Under the pieces are notes generated by a model. The model saw only the letters and a list, made by a program, of their open reading frames with translations. It was not told where the DNA came from and did not search any database. From DATLSM01 sp049585815 (lineage in GTDB: Bacteria > Actinomycetota > Thermoleophilia > Solirubrobacterales > 70-9): a stretch of DNA of 33,979 nucleotides. The DNA lies in assembly GCA_049585815.1 (NCBI GenBank), contig JBAVAR010000132.1, forward strand, positions 1-33,979. Reading direction: 5' to 3'. A program made the position numbers and the translations under genes. This document shows positions 23,558 through 32,099 of the stretch, piece by piece. Position 1 is the stretch's first letter. Each line of letters begins with the position of its first letter.

Positions 23558-25102
23558 TTGACGCAAAAGCCCCCGATGCTTGGTGGCCTGCTGGCAACGG
23601 AGGAGCAAGTGCACCGTGAGCCGCCTACTATCCGCAAGTTTGGTCTCAATCGATGCTGCCGCCGCATTCTTATCGCAGGCCTATTCGTGCTTGCCGTGAG
23701 CGGCACTTCAGCCGCGCTCGCCCTCGCCTCTAGCTGGACGGTGAGACAGCTCTCCGACGGTCCAACCGAAGCGAACATTTTCGGCATCTCCTGCCCGTCC
23801 GCTTCTCTTTGCGTGGCGGTGGGCAGCAACAGCACCGTCGCCACCTCCACCAACCCAATCGGTGGAGCATCAGCCTGGAACGCCGTTCACCCCGAAGGGT
23901 ATGTCGAAGGCGGTCCGGGGCCGGGGAAAACCCTCGTCCTCGGCAAAGCGATCAGAGGGGTCTCCTGTCCCTCGGTCAATCTCTGCGTCGCGGTGGTCTC
24001 AAATCCGAGACACGTTCTCACCTCTACCGAACCGACCGGCGGCGCTTCGGCCTGGCACATCACCGAACTTCCTCCTCAAGCGCTTCAGATGGAGGGCATC
24101 TCCTGTCCTTCGGCCCACCTTTGCGTCGCGGTCACCTCCAAAGGCAACGTCGTCACCTCCACCGATCCGACCGGCGGTGCCTCGGATTGGACGACCGCTG
24201 AAGTGGGAGAAGGTAGCGGTCTCCGCGGGGTTGCCTGTCCAAATGAATCGCTTTGCGTCGCGGTGGGCCCACCTGGGAAGGTCTTCGTTTCCACCGATCC
24301 GGCCGGAGGAACTGCGGCCTGGAGCATGGTGTCTGTGGCCGCTGGTCTCGAAAACCTCTACGGTGTCTCCTGCTCGACCTCATCATTGTGCGTGGCGGCC
24401 GGCTTCGGTGGAATCATCAGCTCCACCAACCCGGCGGCCAATCCCTCAAGCTGGCACGCAACGACCGTGGGTCTCTCGGTCCAGGATACGGGTGTCTTCT
24501 GTAACTCATCAGCTGGCTGCGCGGTTACAGACAACAATGGTGACGTGATCACCGCAATCAACCCAAGCGGGGGGTCGGGCGCCTGGACTCTCACCAACGC
24601 GATTTCCGCTCTTCCGAATTTCCTATCCGCCATCTCCTGCCCATCCGCGTCGCTATGCGCGGGGGTCGGCTCTAGCGATCAGATCATCACCTCCTCCGAA
24701 CCGTTCTCTGCCGAAGGGAGGGCGGTTCGCCCACCAGAAGGTCACCCGAGCGGCCGGCATTCAAAGCCGCCCAAGGTGAGGATCATCGGACATCCTCCTA
24801 GGCGCGTCACGCGGATGGGCGGAGCGAAGGTACACTTTCGCTTCCGCGCGATCGGCAAGGCGAACGGGTTTCTCTGCGCGCTCGACCGGGCCAGATTCTC
24901 ACGTTGTCGCTCGCCGAAGAGCTATGAAGCGGTGCCGGGTCGGCACGTGTTCAGAGTCAAGGCGGTCGGGCCAGGCGGTGTCAGCCGCGTTCCCGCGGTC
25001 GCTCGTTATACCGATAGATGCCGCGTCTTTTGCGGGATGTTCGCGCCAACCGCATTTTCCAGCCTTTTAAGCTCCCCCTTTAAAGGCGCACGGTATTTGT
25101 AA
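23558..25102 (+). CDS. Secreted seven-repeat protein (probable beta-propeller), copy 3
   Basis: 514 residues from the TTG at 23558 (GAGGAG seven bases upstream; ATG at 23576 also in frame). The signal is RRILIAGLFVLAVSGTSAALALA (about 31-53), followed by SSWTVRQLSDG as in the other copies. Seven CX5C repeats: SCPSASLCVAV, SCPSVNLCVAV, SCPSAHLCVAV, ACPNESLCVAV, SCSTSSLCVAA, FCNSSAGCAVT and SCPSASLCAGV. The C-terminal domain has VHFRFRAIGKANGFLCALDRARFSRCRSPKSYEAVPGRHVFRVKAVGPGG. It is more diverged from copies 1 and 2 than they are from each other, and no membrane partner follows it. The downstream neighbour is instead the broken Kelch/collagen-like gene. Confidence 0.75.
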   Translation: MTQKPPMLGGLLATEEQVHREPPTIRKFGLNRCCRRILIAGLFVLAVSGTSAALALASSWTVRQLSDGPTEANIFGISCPSASLCVAVGSNSTVATSTNPIGGASAWNAVHPEGYVEGGPGPGKTLVLGKAIRGVSCPSVNLCVAVVSNPRHVLTSTEPTGGASAWHITELPPQALQMEGISCPSAHLCVAVTSKGNVVTSTDPTGGASDWTTAEVGEGSGLRGVACPNESLCVAVGPPGKVFVSTDPAGGTAAWSMVSVAAGLENLYGVSCSTSSLCVAAGFGGIISSTNPAANPSSWHATTVGLSVQDTGVFCNSSAGCAVTDNNGDVITAINPSGGSGAWTLTNAISALPNFLSAISCPSASLCAGVGSSDQIITSSEPFSAEGRAVRPPEGHPSGRHSKPPKVRIIGHPPRRVTRMGGAKVHFRFRAIGKANGFLCALDRARFSRCRSPKSYEAVPGRHVFRVKAVGPGGVSRVPAVARYTDRCRVFCGMFAPTAFSSLLSSPFKGARYL

Positions 25103-25181
25103 TCCAGATCCGGCTTATCAGCTCTGTAGGAGAGGTGGGGCCCAAAGCTGTTTCAGGTTCCGCTCGCAGCCGTAGCAAGGT

Positions 25182-26260
25182 TTGGCTTTCGCCAGCGGCG
25201 GCTACAGTCCGAGCGCGGAATTATTTAACCCTGTCACAAACACGTTCACCTCGTTGCCATCGGAATTACAGACCGGCCGGTATGGGGCCATCGCGTCGTC
25301 ACTTCCAGGTGGACAGGTGTCGATCGCCGGCAGCGCAGGAGAACCTACCCTTGGGAGCGCGGAACTGTTCAATCCCGCCACAGACACTTTCACTGCCCTT
25401 CCCGAAACAGGCGAGACCGAGATGCAGGTGCGTCGCGATCGTGCTATAGCCGCGCCGCTCCCCGGAGGGCGGGTACTCATCGCTGGGGGCGGGGAAGGTG
25501 AGGGATTCAATATAACGCGGAGTGCGGAAATCTACTACTCAGCTCCTCAGGCACAAATCGCCGGTGGATATTTCGGTGCTTCAACGGTCGACGAGCCCGC
25601 GGGCGAACTAGTACTGAGTGTGACCAACGTCGGCAGTCAGGACCTTGCGATCTCAGGCGTCTCGCTCACCGGCGTCGACACGGCGGAATTCTCAATCGTC
25701 TCCGACGGGTGCGCCGGCAGGGAGCTCGAGGTTTGGCAGAGCTGCACGGTCTCCATCCGCTTCACCCCATTGCTCGCTGGCGAACGCTCCGCACTGCTCA
25801 CCCTTGTAGATCACGAGCCCGCTCCGACCACCGTCACGCTGTCCGGCATAGGTGTAGCCCCGAACAGCGATCCCACGGGTCCTCAAGGCCCAGCAGGACC
25901 CGAAGGTACCACCGGACCAAAGGGTAGTGCTGGCCCACAGGGCCCAGAGGGCGCAGCCGGGCCTCGCGGCCCAGCGGGCGAGTTTAAGGTCATCACTTGC
26001 ACGTCCGGCGCGGCGGCAGGCACAAGAAGGTTGCGCAGAAGTGCATCGCAAAGCTGACGGGCTCGCCTGTCCGGATAACGAGCCGGGTCGCGGCGACGCT
26101 CTCCCGCGACAAGGTCATCTACGCCACTGGGTCAGCCATCGTTTCAGTGAAGAAGACCACACTGCTGCTGACCCAGCGCCGACGCATCGGCAAGGGGAGC
26201 TACACGTTGACATTAACACACGGGCACAAGCGTCAGCACGAGACGATCACGATCGACTGA
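25182..26260 (+). pseudogene. Truncated and frameshifted Kelch / choice-of-anchor / collagen-like surface protein
   Basis: The visible part begins inside a Kelch-type blade (ASGGYSPSAELFNPVTNTFTSLP) without signal peptide or convincing start, so the 5' end is missing. A second blade (GSAELFNPATDTFTALPETG, GGRVLIAGGG) and then an immunoglobulin-like anchor domain (VTNVGSQDLAISGVSLTG, CTVSIRFTPLLAGERSALLTL) follow, then about eleven Gly-x-y triplets (25890-25980). The frame ends early at 26057, but the family's usual C-terminal domain continues in another frame from about 26005 (GGRHKKVAQKCIAKLTG through GKGSYTLTLTHGHKRQHETITID) to the TGA at 26258-26260. A one- or two-base indel near 26005-26015 explains this. 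Confidence 0.75.
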
Positions 26261-26293
26261 GCACCTACCTTGCGCTAAGTGCGCCTCGCGTAT

Positions 26294-26728
26294 TCATCCG
26301 CTTTTCCGCCAACGCTTGAAGCCCTCCCGAGCCGCTCCGACGAAACCCGTGGAGGTAAGAATGAATGAGACACCGACCGCGCCACGGTAGAGCGGCTTGT
26401 CTTTGGACGGCGGGTCAAACATCAGCACAGCAAAAGACATCGCGTTAGTCCAGGCTCCGATGCCGAGCGGAAGCTTCACCCGGGAAGGTAGGTCCGGGAG
26501 CACCGTCCCGGTGAGCACGGTTAAGCCTCCAAGCGCGATTAGATCGAGATGCCACTGGCGCAATCGTGGCACCGATCGGATTCCCAGGGCCTTCGCCCTT
26601 TCCGGATCGGTAATTGCTAGCGCATAAAGCCAGCCGCTCAGCGCACCCGCCGCCACCTCGGTTAGCCCGGAGACAACCAGACCATCGACAGACGGCACTG
26701 ATGGCTGTCTTGGCGGCTTCCTGCGCAT
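26294..26728 (-). CDS. Small multi-pass membrane protein, possibly hydroxylaminobenzene mutase-like
   Basis: 144 residues with about four hydrophobic segments: VSGLTEVAAGALSGWLYALAI (18-38), HLDLIALGGLTVLTGTVL (60-77), LPLGIGAWTNAMSFAVLMF (86-104) and GAVGVSFILTSTGFVGAA (116-133), with a basic C-terminus. The RQWHLDLIALGG segment and the overall four-helix plan resemble the HabB-type hydroxylaminobenzene mutase family; that is an impression, and most members have unknown functions. It is convergent with the broken surface-protein gene and shares orientation with the SnoaL-like gene 26 bases upstream, so the two may be co-transcribed. Confidence 0.55.
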   Translation of the reverse strand: MRRKPPRQPSVPSVDGLVVSGLTEVAAGALSGWLYALAITDPERAKALGIRSVPRLRQWHLDLIALGGLTVLTGTVLPDLPSRVKLPLGIGAWTNAMSFAVLMFDPPSKDKPLYRGAVGVSFILTSTGFVGAAREGFKRWRKSG

Positions 26729-26754
26729 ACTTACATCCCGCCAGCTCAGCTTGC

Positions 26755-27270
26755 TCAGTTGGTGGTCCGCGAGAAGCGCTGTTTCAGCTTTGTACGTGCG
26801 TTGAACGCCGCTTTCATCCCACGCTCTCCGAGTGAGTCCCTTGCTGGCAGCATCCCGATCTGCTGTCCGAACGACACTTGGTCAAAGACCGCCGCATTGT
26901 GGACGATCTTTCCCTCGCGGAACGTGAAGCAGTCGATACCTTTCAAAGCGATCTGATCGCCGGTCGGCTCGATTCCCTGCCAGGGCTCGCCCCTGAAGGT
27001 CCCGGTCATCTGCCACTTGACGAAGACCGTTTCACCGTCCCCAGTAATCCGCTCCGGCTCGATGTGGAAATCCGGAAGCGCTGCGAAGACTTCGGCGAAG
27101 TAGGCCCCCATCTCCTCGGGTCCCCGGTAGGTGCCGGTCGGGAGTTCCTCGACGAGATCGTCGGCCCAATAGGGACGCAGCGCCTCGGCGTCGCGCTGGT
27201 TTAGCACGGTCTCAAACACCTCCCCGGCTCTTTCAACCGGAGAAAGGGTCTCTGTCTCCACCGCATTCAT
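26755..27270 (-). CDS. SnoaL-like / ester cyclase family protein
   Basis: 171 residues. ERAGEVFETVLNQRDAEALRPYWADDLVEELPTGTYRGPEEMGAYFAEVFAALPDFHIEPERITGDGETVFVKWQMTGTFRG is the SnoaL-like fold (NTF2-like cone of helices and sheet), followed by DCFTFREGKIVHNAAVFDQVSFGQQIGMLP. The Asp/His pair used by cyclases could be contributed by this part, but the actual substrate is unknown; many members are general small-molecule isomerases or hydrolases. A near-perfect palindrome lies 67 bases before the start and suggests control by a dimeric repressor. Confidence 0.8.
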   Translation of the reverse strand: MNAVETETLSPVERAGEVFETVLNQRDAEALRPYWADDLVEELPTGTYRGPEEMGAYFAEVFAALPDFHIEPERITGDGETVFVKWQMTGTFRGEPWQGIEPTGDQIALKGIDCFTFREGKIVHNAAVFDQVSFGQQIGMLPARDSLGERGMKAAFNARTKLKQRFSRTTN

Positions 27271-27336
27271 GTTCGCTCCCTTCGTTATTCAGCTGAAATC
27301 GAGAGTCGCAGGTCTGACTTGCTAAAGCGGCGCTGA

Positions 27337-27353
27337 TATCCTTTCTAAGGATA
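27337..27353. promoter_or_regulatory. Candidate operator upstream of the SnoaL-like gene
   Basis: TATCCTT-TCT-AAGGATA has perfect seven-base arms around a three-base centre. It lies 67 bases before the ATG at 27270 in an AT-richer stretch, where a promoter for the SnoaL-like gene is expected. The arms and spacing fit a TetR- or MarR-type dimer. Confidence 0.45.
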
Positions 27354-27495
27354 GAGCAAGCTTTCTTGGAAGAGAGGCATCGTCAAGTCGAGCCGGGCAT
27401 ATCTGACGGGGACTCAGATTGGGGATAGATCTTAGATGGACGCCGGAGGTGCCGGCAGATCTTGGAGTCCGTGCACGTCGTACACACTAGTAAAT

Positions 27496-27552
27496 ACCCT
27501 TACTTTCACTCGCGGGCACAGGCGCCAGCGCGAGACGATCACGATCGACTGA
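27496..27552 (+). pseudogene. 3' remnant of a paralogue of the collagen-like surface protein
   Basis: This frame reads TLTFTRGHRRQRETITID and stop, nearly the same as the tip TLTLTHGHKRQHETITID of the gene ending at 26260; the last 20 or so bases before the stop are identical. Nothing of the upstream domains is left. It is a gene remnant made by duplication or recombination. Confidence 0.65.
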
Positions 27553-27653
27553 GCAGCCTGGGGCCAACACAAGCGCCACGGTGAGTCGAGTCGGTTCTCC
27601 CGGCTTGGTAGATAATGGTCCGATGTACGTCGGCATCAGGAATGGTCGTCGAG

Positions 27654-29321
27654 TCAAGTTTGCGGAATCGTGGCTTGCTTCAGTGCGTGCTCGCGCATCA
27701 GGAGGAATAGGGGAAAGCTGAAACAAAGGCCGACGAGCAACGTAGCGGGAATGCAGAGCCACCACAGCCTGACTCGTGCGCGCTGCCCCTCCACTGCTGC
27801 CCAGGCGAAGAGAGCGAGCGCGGCGACAGCGAGATCGAGCAGCAATTGAGTTGACGGCAAGTCGCTCGTCCAGAGCGAGAAGTAGCCGCTGGGATCGAAG
27901 CCGTTTTCGGCGACGAACAGGCCGAATAGGGCGTATGGCAAGACGAACCCGACCACGGTAAGGGCCAGTAGTAGCGGCTGCATCGCGAAGGCCGTGCCGA
28001 GCGCCTGGTTTGGCGAAGGCGCAGGTAGCCGGTGGCGGTGCCTGGAGCGCCGGATCTGACTGCGAAGCTCCGACGCCCCCTCGCGGGCAAGGGCGGGGAA
28101 CCGTTGGGGTCGGTCGCGGACGATCCTGCCGATCGCCCTGGCCACCCGTGAGGACGTAAAGAGTTGGGAGGGAAGGAGGTCCCGGTTCAGCACCCTAACG
28201 AGCTGCTCCGGTCCCCCGCTCTCGGTGGCTATTTCACCCAAAAGCTCTCCGCTTAAGAGAGGCGAGGCGCCGGTGCCGATATCTGTGGCGAACCCGTACA
28301 TCTCGTGAGCGTCATCGTCGCGCCAGCGCCACCAGTTCCGCAGCTCTCCGGCGAGAGCGGCACCTCCGCCTAGTCCGTTCGTGATCGAGTCGGCGAGACG
28401 CTCGGCCTGGCGGAGTGCGTCAGAGATTCCCTGCGCCGGAGTCGGGTCCTTGAAGTGGCCAGCGTCGCCGAGCAGAACCCAGCCGGGTCCGGCCGCCTCG
28501 CGGAAATAGCCGTGCCAGTCTGCCAGTACCCGGATCGGGCCAACGCGCTTTGCGCCCGCCAGGAGCTCGGCCAGCTCCGGCCACCCCTCGATCCCATCCG
28601 TGAAGCCACCCTCGCGGTCAGCCAGGTATGCGTCCCTAGCACCCATCGGGGGACAGACGCCGGCCATAAACAACGTTGAATCGGTGGGGCAGGAGAGGTA
28701 GGCGACCTCGCCTAGGTGTGCCAGACGCAGGCGCCCTTCGTCTTCGGCGACGCCCTCGAAGTAGGCCCATGAGAAGAGACGGCCGGGCGGCTCTACCCGG
28801 TACTCCGAGGCGCCCACCAGTTTTGCGACGGTCGAGCTTCGCCCGTCGGCCCCGACCACGAGCGAGGCTCGAAGAGCGCCGGACGGGGTCTCGACGCCCG
28901 CCACCCTGCCCTCGTCCCAGACCAGGCCGGTGACGCTCGTTGCGGTGCGGACCTCGGCTCCGGCGGAGGTCGCAGCTTCAACGAGCAAATGGTCCAGCTT
29001 GAGGCGCCGTAGGCAGAGGCCCGGTGCCCCAAAGGCCTCAGGGTCGATTTCCGCGTCGATTCGCACGTCTTCGTCTATGAGAGTGAACCGCGTGACCGGG
29101 ACCGCCCCTGCCGCGAGGGCGGCGTGCAGCACCCCGAGCCGCTCGAGTACCTGCACCCCGTGCGGCTGGATTACGTGGGTGGAGAGCGAGTCGCTGGGAA
29201 AGCGGGATCGGTCGAGAAGACAGACTCGGAGACCGCGTCGTGCGAGCATCGTCGCCAGCGGTGAGCCAGCGCACCGCGCACCTACGATCACCACGTCGAA
29301 CCGCTCCGCATCCCCGTTCAT
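27654..29321 (-). CDS. FAD-dependent monooxygenase / geranylgeranyl reductase-like enzyme fused to a C-terminal membrane domain
   Basis: 555 residues, longer than the usual 400 of the family. FAD fold: VVIVGARCAGSPLATMLARRG (about 10-30), RRLKLDHLLVEAA, VVGADGRSSTVAKLVG (DG motif, about 154-170), and GWVLLGDAGHFKDPTPAQGISDALRQAERLAD (GD motif, about 281-312). After residue 440 come three hydrophobic helices (LLLALTVVGFVLPYALFGLFVAENG, TQLLLDLAVAALALFAWAAVEGQR, LWWLCIPATLLVGLCFSFPLFLLMREHAL), a pattern that matches DUF2834-type small membrane proteins. So a soluble oxidoreductase appears fused to a membrane anchor or partner. Substrate unknown; a lipid-soluble compound is plausible. It overlaps the MmyB-type regulator by 4 bases. 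Confidence 0.8.
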   Translation of the reverse strand: MNGDAERFDVVIVGARCAGSPLATMLARRGLRVCLLDRSRFPSDSLSTHVIQPHGVQVLERLGVLHAALAAGAVPVTRFTLIDEDVRIDAEIDPEAFGAPGLCLRRLKLDHLLVEAATSAGAEVRTATSVTGLVWDEGRVAGVETPSGALRASLVVGADGRSSTVAKLVGASEYRVEPPGRLFSWAYFEGVAEDEGRLRLAHLGEVAYLSCPTDSTLFMAGVCPPMGARDAYLADREGGFTDGIEGWPELAELLAGAKRVGPIRVLADWHGYFREAAGPGWVLLGDAGHFKDPTPAQGISDALRQAERLADSITNGLGGGAALAGELRNWWRWRDDDAHEMYGFATDIGTGASPLLSGELLGEIATESGGPEQLVRVLNRDLLPSQLFTSSRVARAIGRIVRDRPQRFPALAREGASELRSQIRRSRHRHRLPAPSPNQALGTAFAMQPLLLALTVVGFVLPYALFGLFVAENGFDPSGYFSLWTSDLPSTQLLLDLAVAALALFAWAAVEGQRARVRLWWLCIPATLLVGLCFSFPLFLLMREHALKQATIPQT

Positions 29322-30193
29322 GACGCGACCGAAGTTGACAGCCGCAGGTAGGCTTGTCGATTACCTCCGACGTAGGTTCGAAGCGCCTCAGCGGTTGCCG
29401 CATCAGCTGGAAAAGTCAGCTCGATCGAGAGCTCGGATGTCGTCACCTCGACCGCGGTTCCGAAGGTCGCCACTGTGGCGAAGAACGACAGCTCGCCGCC
29501 GTCGGCGGCGCGCATCTGGATCAGCGGCGTGAGAATGTTGCCCGCGTCCCAAGTTGACGCTGGGTCGTGTTCGGGCTCGCGGCCCGGATAGGCCGCCACC
29601 TCTTCAAGTAACGCCGCGAGGTCGGCATCCGCAGTGATCGCGACCTGGCGCTCCAACCGTCCGATGAAGTGCGCCCGCACATCGCCGGGATTGAGGATCT
29701 GTCGCATGAGGCCCTGGGGGTGAAGCCCGATTCGCATCACGTTGACCGGTGACTCGAGCAGCGCGGGGTCTACGTCCGCAGAAAGCGCCGCCATCGCGGC
29801 ATTGGCGGCGACCAGGTTCCAGCCGCGGTCGACAACGACGGCCGGAAAGGGTTCCTGGCCGGTAAGGATCACGTCGAGTGCCTCTCGCACCGCCGCCAGT
29901 TCGGGATCGGCCAGCGAGCGCTCGGGGAATGCCGGAGCGTAGCCGGCGGCGAGCAACAACTGGTTGCGCTCCCGGAAAGGGACGTCAAGCCGCTCGGCGA
30001 GCAGCAGCACCATCTCGGCGCTGGGCGAGGAGCGGCCGGTCTCGACGAAGCTCAGATGCCGAGCCGAAACCCCTGAGTCGAGGGCGAGATCAAGTTGGGT
30101 TCGCCGCCGCCGTGCGCGCCAGTGGCGCAGCAAGGTTCCGACGCGCGGCTGGGGGTCGACCGTTGCCATTCGGCGGCCGAGCTTATCCGCCAC
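29318..30193 (-). CDS. XRE/MmyB-family transcriptional regulator
   Basis: 291 residues from the GTG at 30193; an ATG at 30169 is an alternative. GTLLRHWRARRRRTQLDLALDSGVSARHLSFVETGRSSPSAEMVLLLAERLDVPFRERNQLLLAAGYAP is the typical N-terminal helix-turn-helix, and the rest (FPAVVVDRGWNLVAANAAMAAL, NVMRIGLHPQGLMRQILN) is the MmyB-like PAS-type ligand domain that binds fatty acid-like molecules in characterised members. Such regulators usually control an adjacent oxidoreductase. Here the stop overlaps the monooxygenase start by ATGA, so both share a transcript, and the palindrome at 30208-30226 is the likely operator. Confidence 0.85.
   Translation of the reverse strand: MADKLGRRMATVDPQPRVGTLLRHWRARRRRTQLDLALDSGVSARHLSFVETGRSSPSAEMVLLLAERLDVPFRERNQLLLAAGYAPAFPERSLADPELAAVREALDVILTGQEPFPAVVVDRGWNLVAANAAMAALSADVDPALLESPVNVMRIGLHPQGLMRQILNPGDVRAHFIGRLERQVAITADADLAALLEEVAAYPGREPEHDPASTWDAGNILTPLIQMRAADGGELSFFATVATFGTAVEVTTSELSIELTFPADAATAEALRTYVGGNRQAYLRLSTSVAS
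29359..29377. promoter_or_regulatory. Degenerate second copy of the operator inside the regulator's 3' end
   Basis: GATTACCTCCGACGTAGGT matches 14 of 19 positions of the perfect palindrome at 30208-30226, including all of the left half-site GATTACCTC. It lies about 40 bases before the monooxygenase ATG at 29321, in coding sequence. It might be a second binding site controlling the enzyme gene, or chance. Confidence 0.35.
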
Positions 30194-30207
30194 ACCTGCA
30201 CTGGATC

Positions 30208-30226
30208 GATTACCTCGGAGGTAATC
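30208..30226. promoter_or_regulatory. Perfect palindromic operator upstream of the MmyB-type regulator
   Basis: GATTACCTCGGAGGTAATC has nine-base arms that pair perfectly around one central G. It lies 15-33 bases before the regulator's GTG start. Length and symmetry fit a dimeric helix-turn-helix regulator, most simply autoregulation by the adjacent MmyB-type protein. Confidence 0.6.
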
Positions 30227-30463
30227 ACGACCGTGACCCGGTGACCTGGCCTACACGGGACGCTCGAACGGCTGTCGCTCGACACTCGGGCGGAAATGGA
30301 TCTCTCCCGGCGACCGCCACATATGCCAGTTCTTCTTGAAGATTTTCGAAGCGCGCGGCAAGCCGTTGACAATGGCCGCCAGGCCAGATACCACTTGCCC
30401 GCACGGCCAGAGGTTGGCTTCTGCCTCGCGACGATGTCTCAGCTGCTCCTGCGGCTCCAACCT

Positions 30464-31810
30464 TTACGCCCGTCCGCCGCTGAGCCTCCGAACCACCACC
30501 GGCGTCCCGTGCCTTGGAGTCATCGTGATGCCGCGCATAACCACCGCTTCCGGCTCTGATCGCAGCGGTTCGACCTCGACCCTCGAGACCACCGCGCGAA
30601 TCACCTCAGCTATCTCCGCCTGGGCGAGCGAGGCGCCGATGCAGCGGCGGATGCCGCCGCCGAACGGAAGCCACGCGTATGACTCCGCACCTCCGTCGAT
30701 GAAGCGCTCCGGCCGATACTCGTGCGGCTCCGGATACAGATCCTCGCGATGGTGGACGACGGCGATCGCCGGGTAGATGCGAATTCCGGCCGGGAGTTGC
30801 CAACCACCGATCGTGCGGGGCTTGGCCAGGATGCGCGCGCAGCTGTCGAGCGCCGGGCGCAGCCGTAGCGTCTCGGCCACGACGGCGTTCAGGTACCCAT
30901 CCTCGCCCCTGCTCAGCTCTTCGCGCAGGCGTCCCAGTACGCGGGGATTTCGCGGTAGTAGGTCAAAGGCGAAGGCGAGGACCGAGGCCGTCGTCTCGTG
31001 CCCCGCAAGCAGCATCGTCATCAGCTCGTCGCGCAGTTCGACGTCGCTCATCGGCTCGCCATCCTCGTCGCGAGCGCGCAGCAGGGCTGAGAGAACGTCG
31101 CTTCGCTCCTCCAGGTCGGCCTCGGCGCGGCGGCGTCCGATCTCCTCATACAGCAGCGCATCGGCAGCCGCCAGTCGACGCCGAAACCGACCTCCCGGGC
31201 TCCACCGGCCCAGGTCGCGGCGCAACGCTCTCGGTAACAGCAGCACGGTCTGCATGTCGAGCACCCCGACGAGCGCGGTGCGCAGGCGCTCGATCCGCTT
31301 CCTCTCACTCACACCGAACACGGCACGGACGATCACCTCGAAGGTGAGCGCCCGCATCTGCTCGCGCATCACCAGCCGCTCGCCCTCCTGCCAGCGACCG
31401 ACCTCAGCATCCGCGACGTCGCGGATGACCGTGCGGAAGCTCTCCACCGAAGCTCCCTGAAATGCGGGCAGCAGCAGCTTGCGCCGGCGCATGTGCGCCT
31501 CCCCGTCGAGCGTGAAGACCGACCTCTCGCCTACCACGGCCGCCAGCGGCGCATTCCCCTCACCGGCTGGGATGTCGGCTTGCTCGCCAGTGAATATCTC
31601 GCGGATCGCTCTCGGGTCGGCGACGTAGACGCCGACCCCGAACAGCAGCAGCGGAACGGTGAATAGGTCCCCGTAGCGCTCCCGCCATCCCACCAGCGAC
31701 TCCAGCGGCGCTTGGATCAGGCGCGCCGTGTTGATCGCAGCGGGCGCGCGGGGGCCTGGTGGAAGCGGTCCCTGGCGGCGGTTGCTTTTAAGCAAGTTGG
31801 CCATCGGCAT
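30464..31810 (-). CDS. Cytochrome P450
   Basis: 448 residues, a normal length for a soluble bacterial P450. Motifs in order: PLPPGPRAP at the start, the HMRRRKLLLPAFQG segment (C helix, WxxxR-type), the I-helix AGHETTASVLAFAF (around 270), the K-helix ETLRLRPAL, the PERF segment (YRPERFIDGG), and the haem-binding FGGGIRRCIGASLAQ with the axial Cys at residue 390. It inserts oxygen into a hydrophobic substrate and needs electrons from a ferredoxin or other partner not seen here. It stands 270 bases upstream of the MmyB regulator region on the same strand; the gap makes co-transcription uncertain. The start may be at the ATG at 31804 instead. Confidence 0.9.
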   Translation of the reverse strand: MPMANLLKSNRRQGPLPPGPRAPAAINTARLIQAPLESLVGWRERYGDLFTVPLLLFGVGVYVADPRAIREIFTGEQADIPAGEGNAPLAAVVGERSVFTLDGEAHMRRRKLLLPAFQGASVESFRTVIRDVADAEVGRWQEGERLVMREQMRALTFEVIVRAVFGVSERKRIERLRTALVGVLDMQTVLLLPRALRRDLGRWSPGGRFRRRLAAADALLYEEIGRRRAEADLEERSDVLSALLRARDEDGEPMSDVELRDELMTMLLAGHETTASVLAFAFDLLPRNPRVLGRLREELSRGEDGYLNAVVAETLRLRPALDSCARILAKPRTIGGWQLPAGIRIYPAIAVVHHREDLYPEPHEYRPERFIDGGAESYAWLPFGGGIRRCIGASLAQAEIAEVIRAVVSRVEVEPLRSEPEAVVMRGITMTPRHGTPVVVRRLSGGRA

Positions 31811-32099
31811 CCTTCAGCCTAAGGACCTCCCGTTAGGGGGCGTGCAGCTGGGACGGTCGAGGACCAAGCGTGGCAGCTCTGATTCTGGAGTCGATTCCGG
31901 CTTCGGGCTCGCCAAACGTCGGCTTGTGCTTGGCGCATTCCCTCGACATCTTGTATCGCAACGCTAACCGTCGTGGAGGAGACCCGGATATGGGCTTTTC
32001 CGACGATGACGAAGATCTTTGACATCCGTTCGGGTATCCCACGTTTGCTCCGTCAATCCAACCTCTTGCTCGTCAACCCCATCCAGCGATCACATCCCC

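Larger units (their letters stand above)
27271..27653. other. Intergenic region with an operator-like palindrome and a gene remnant
   Basis: It contains the palindrome at 27337-27353, the SnoaL-like gene's presumed promoter, and the 3' gene remnant at 27496-27552. No intact gene is seen. Confidence 0.5.

Noticed and set aside
30227..30463. Small gene between the P450 and the regulator (minus-strand frame 30251-30460)
   Set aside because: No ribosome binding site, no recognisable composition, and no support from neighbouring genes.
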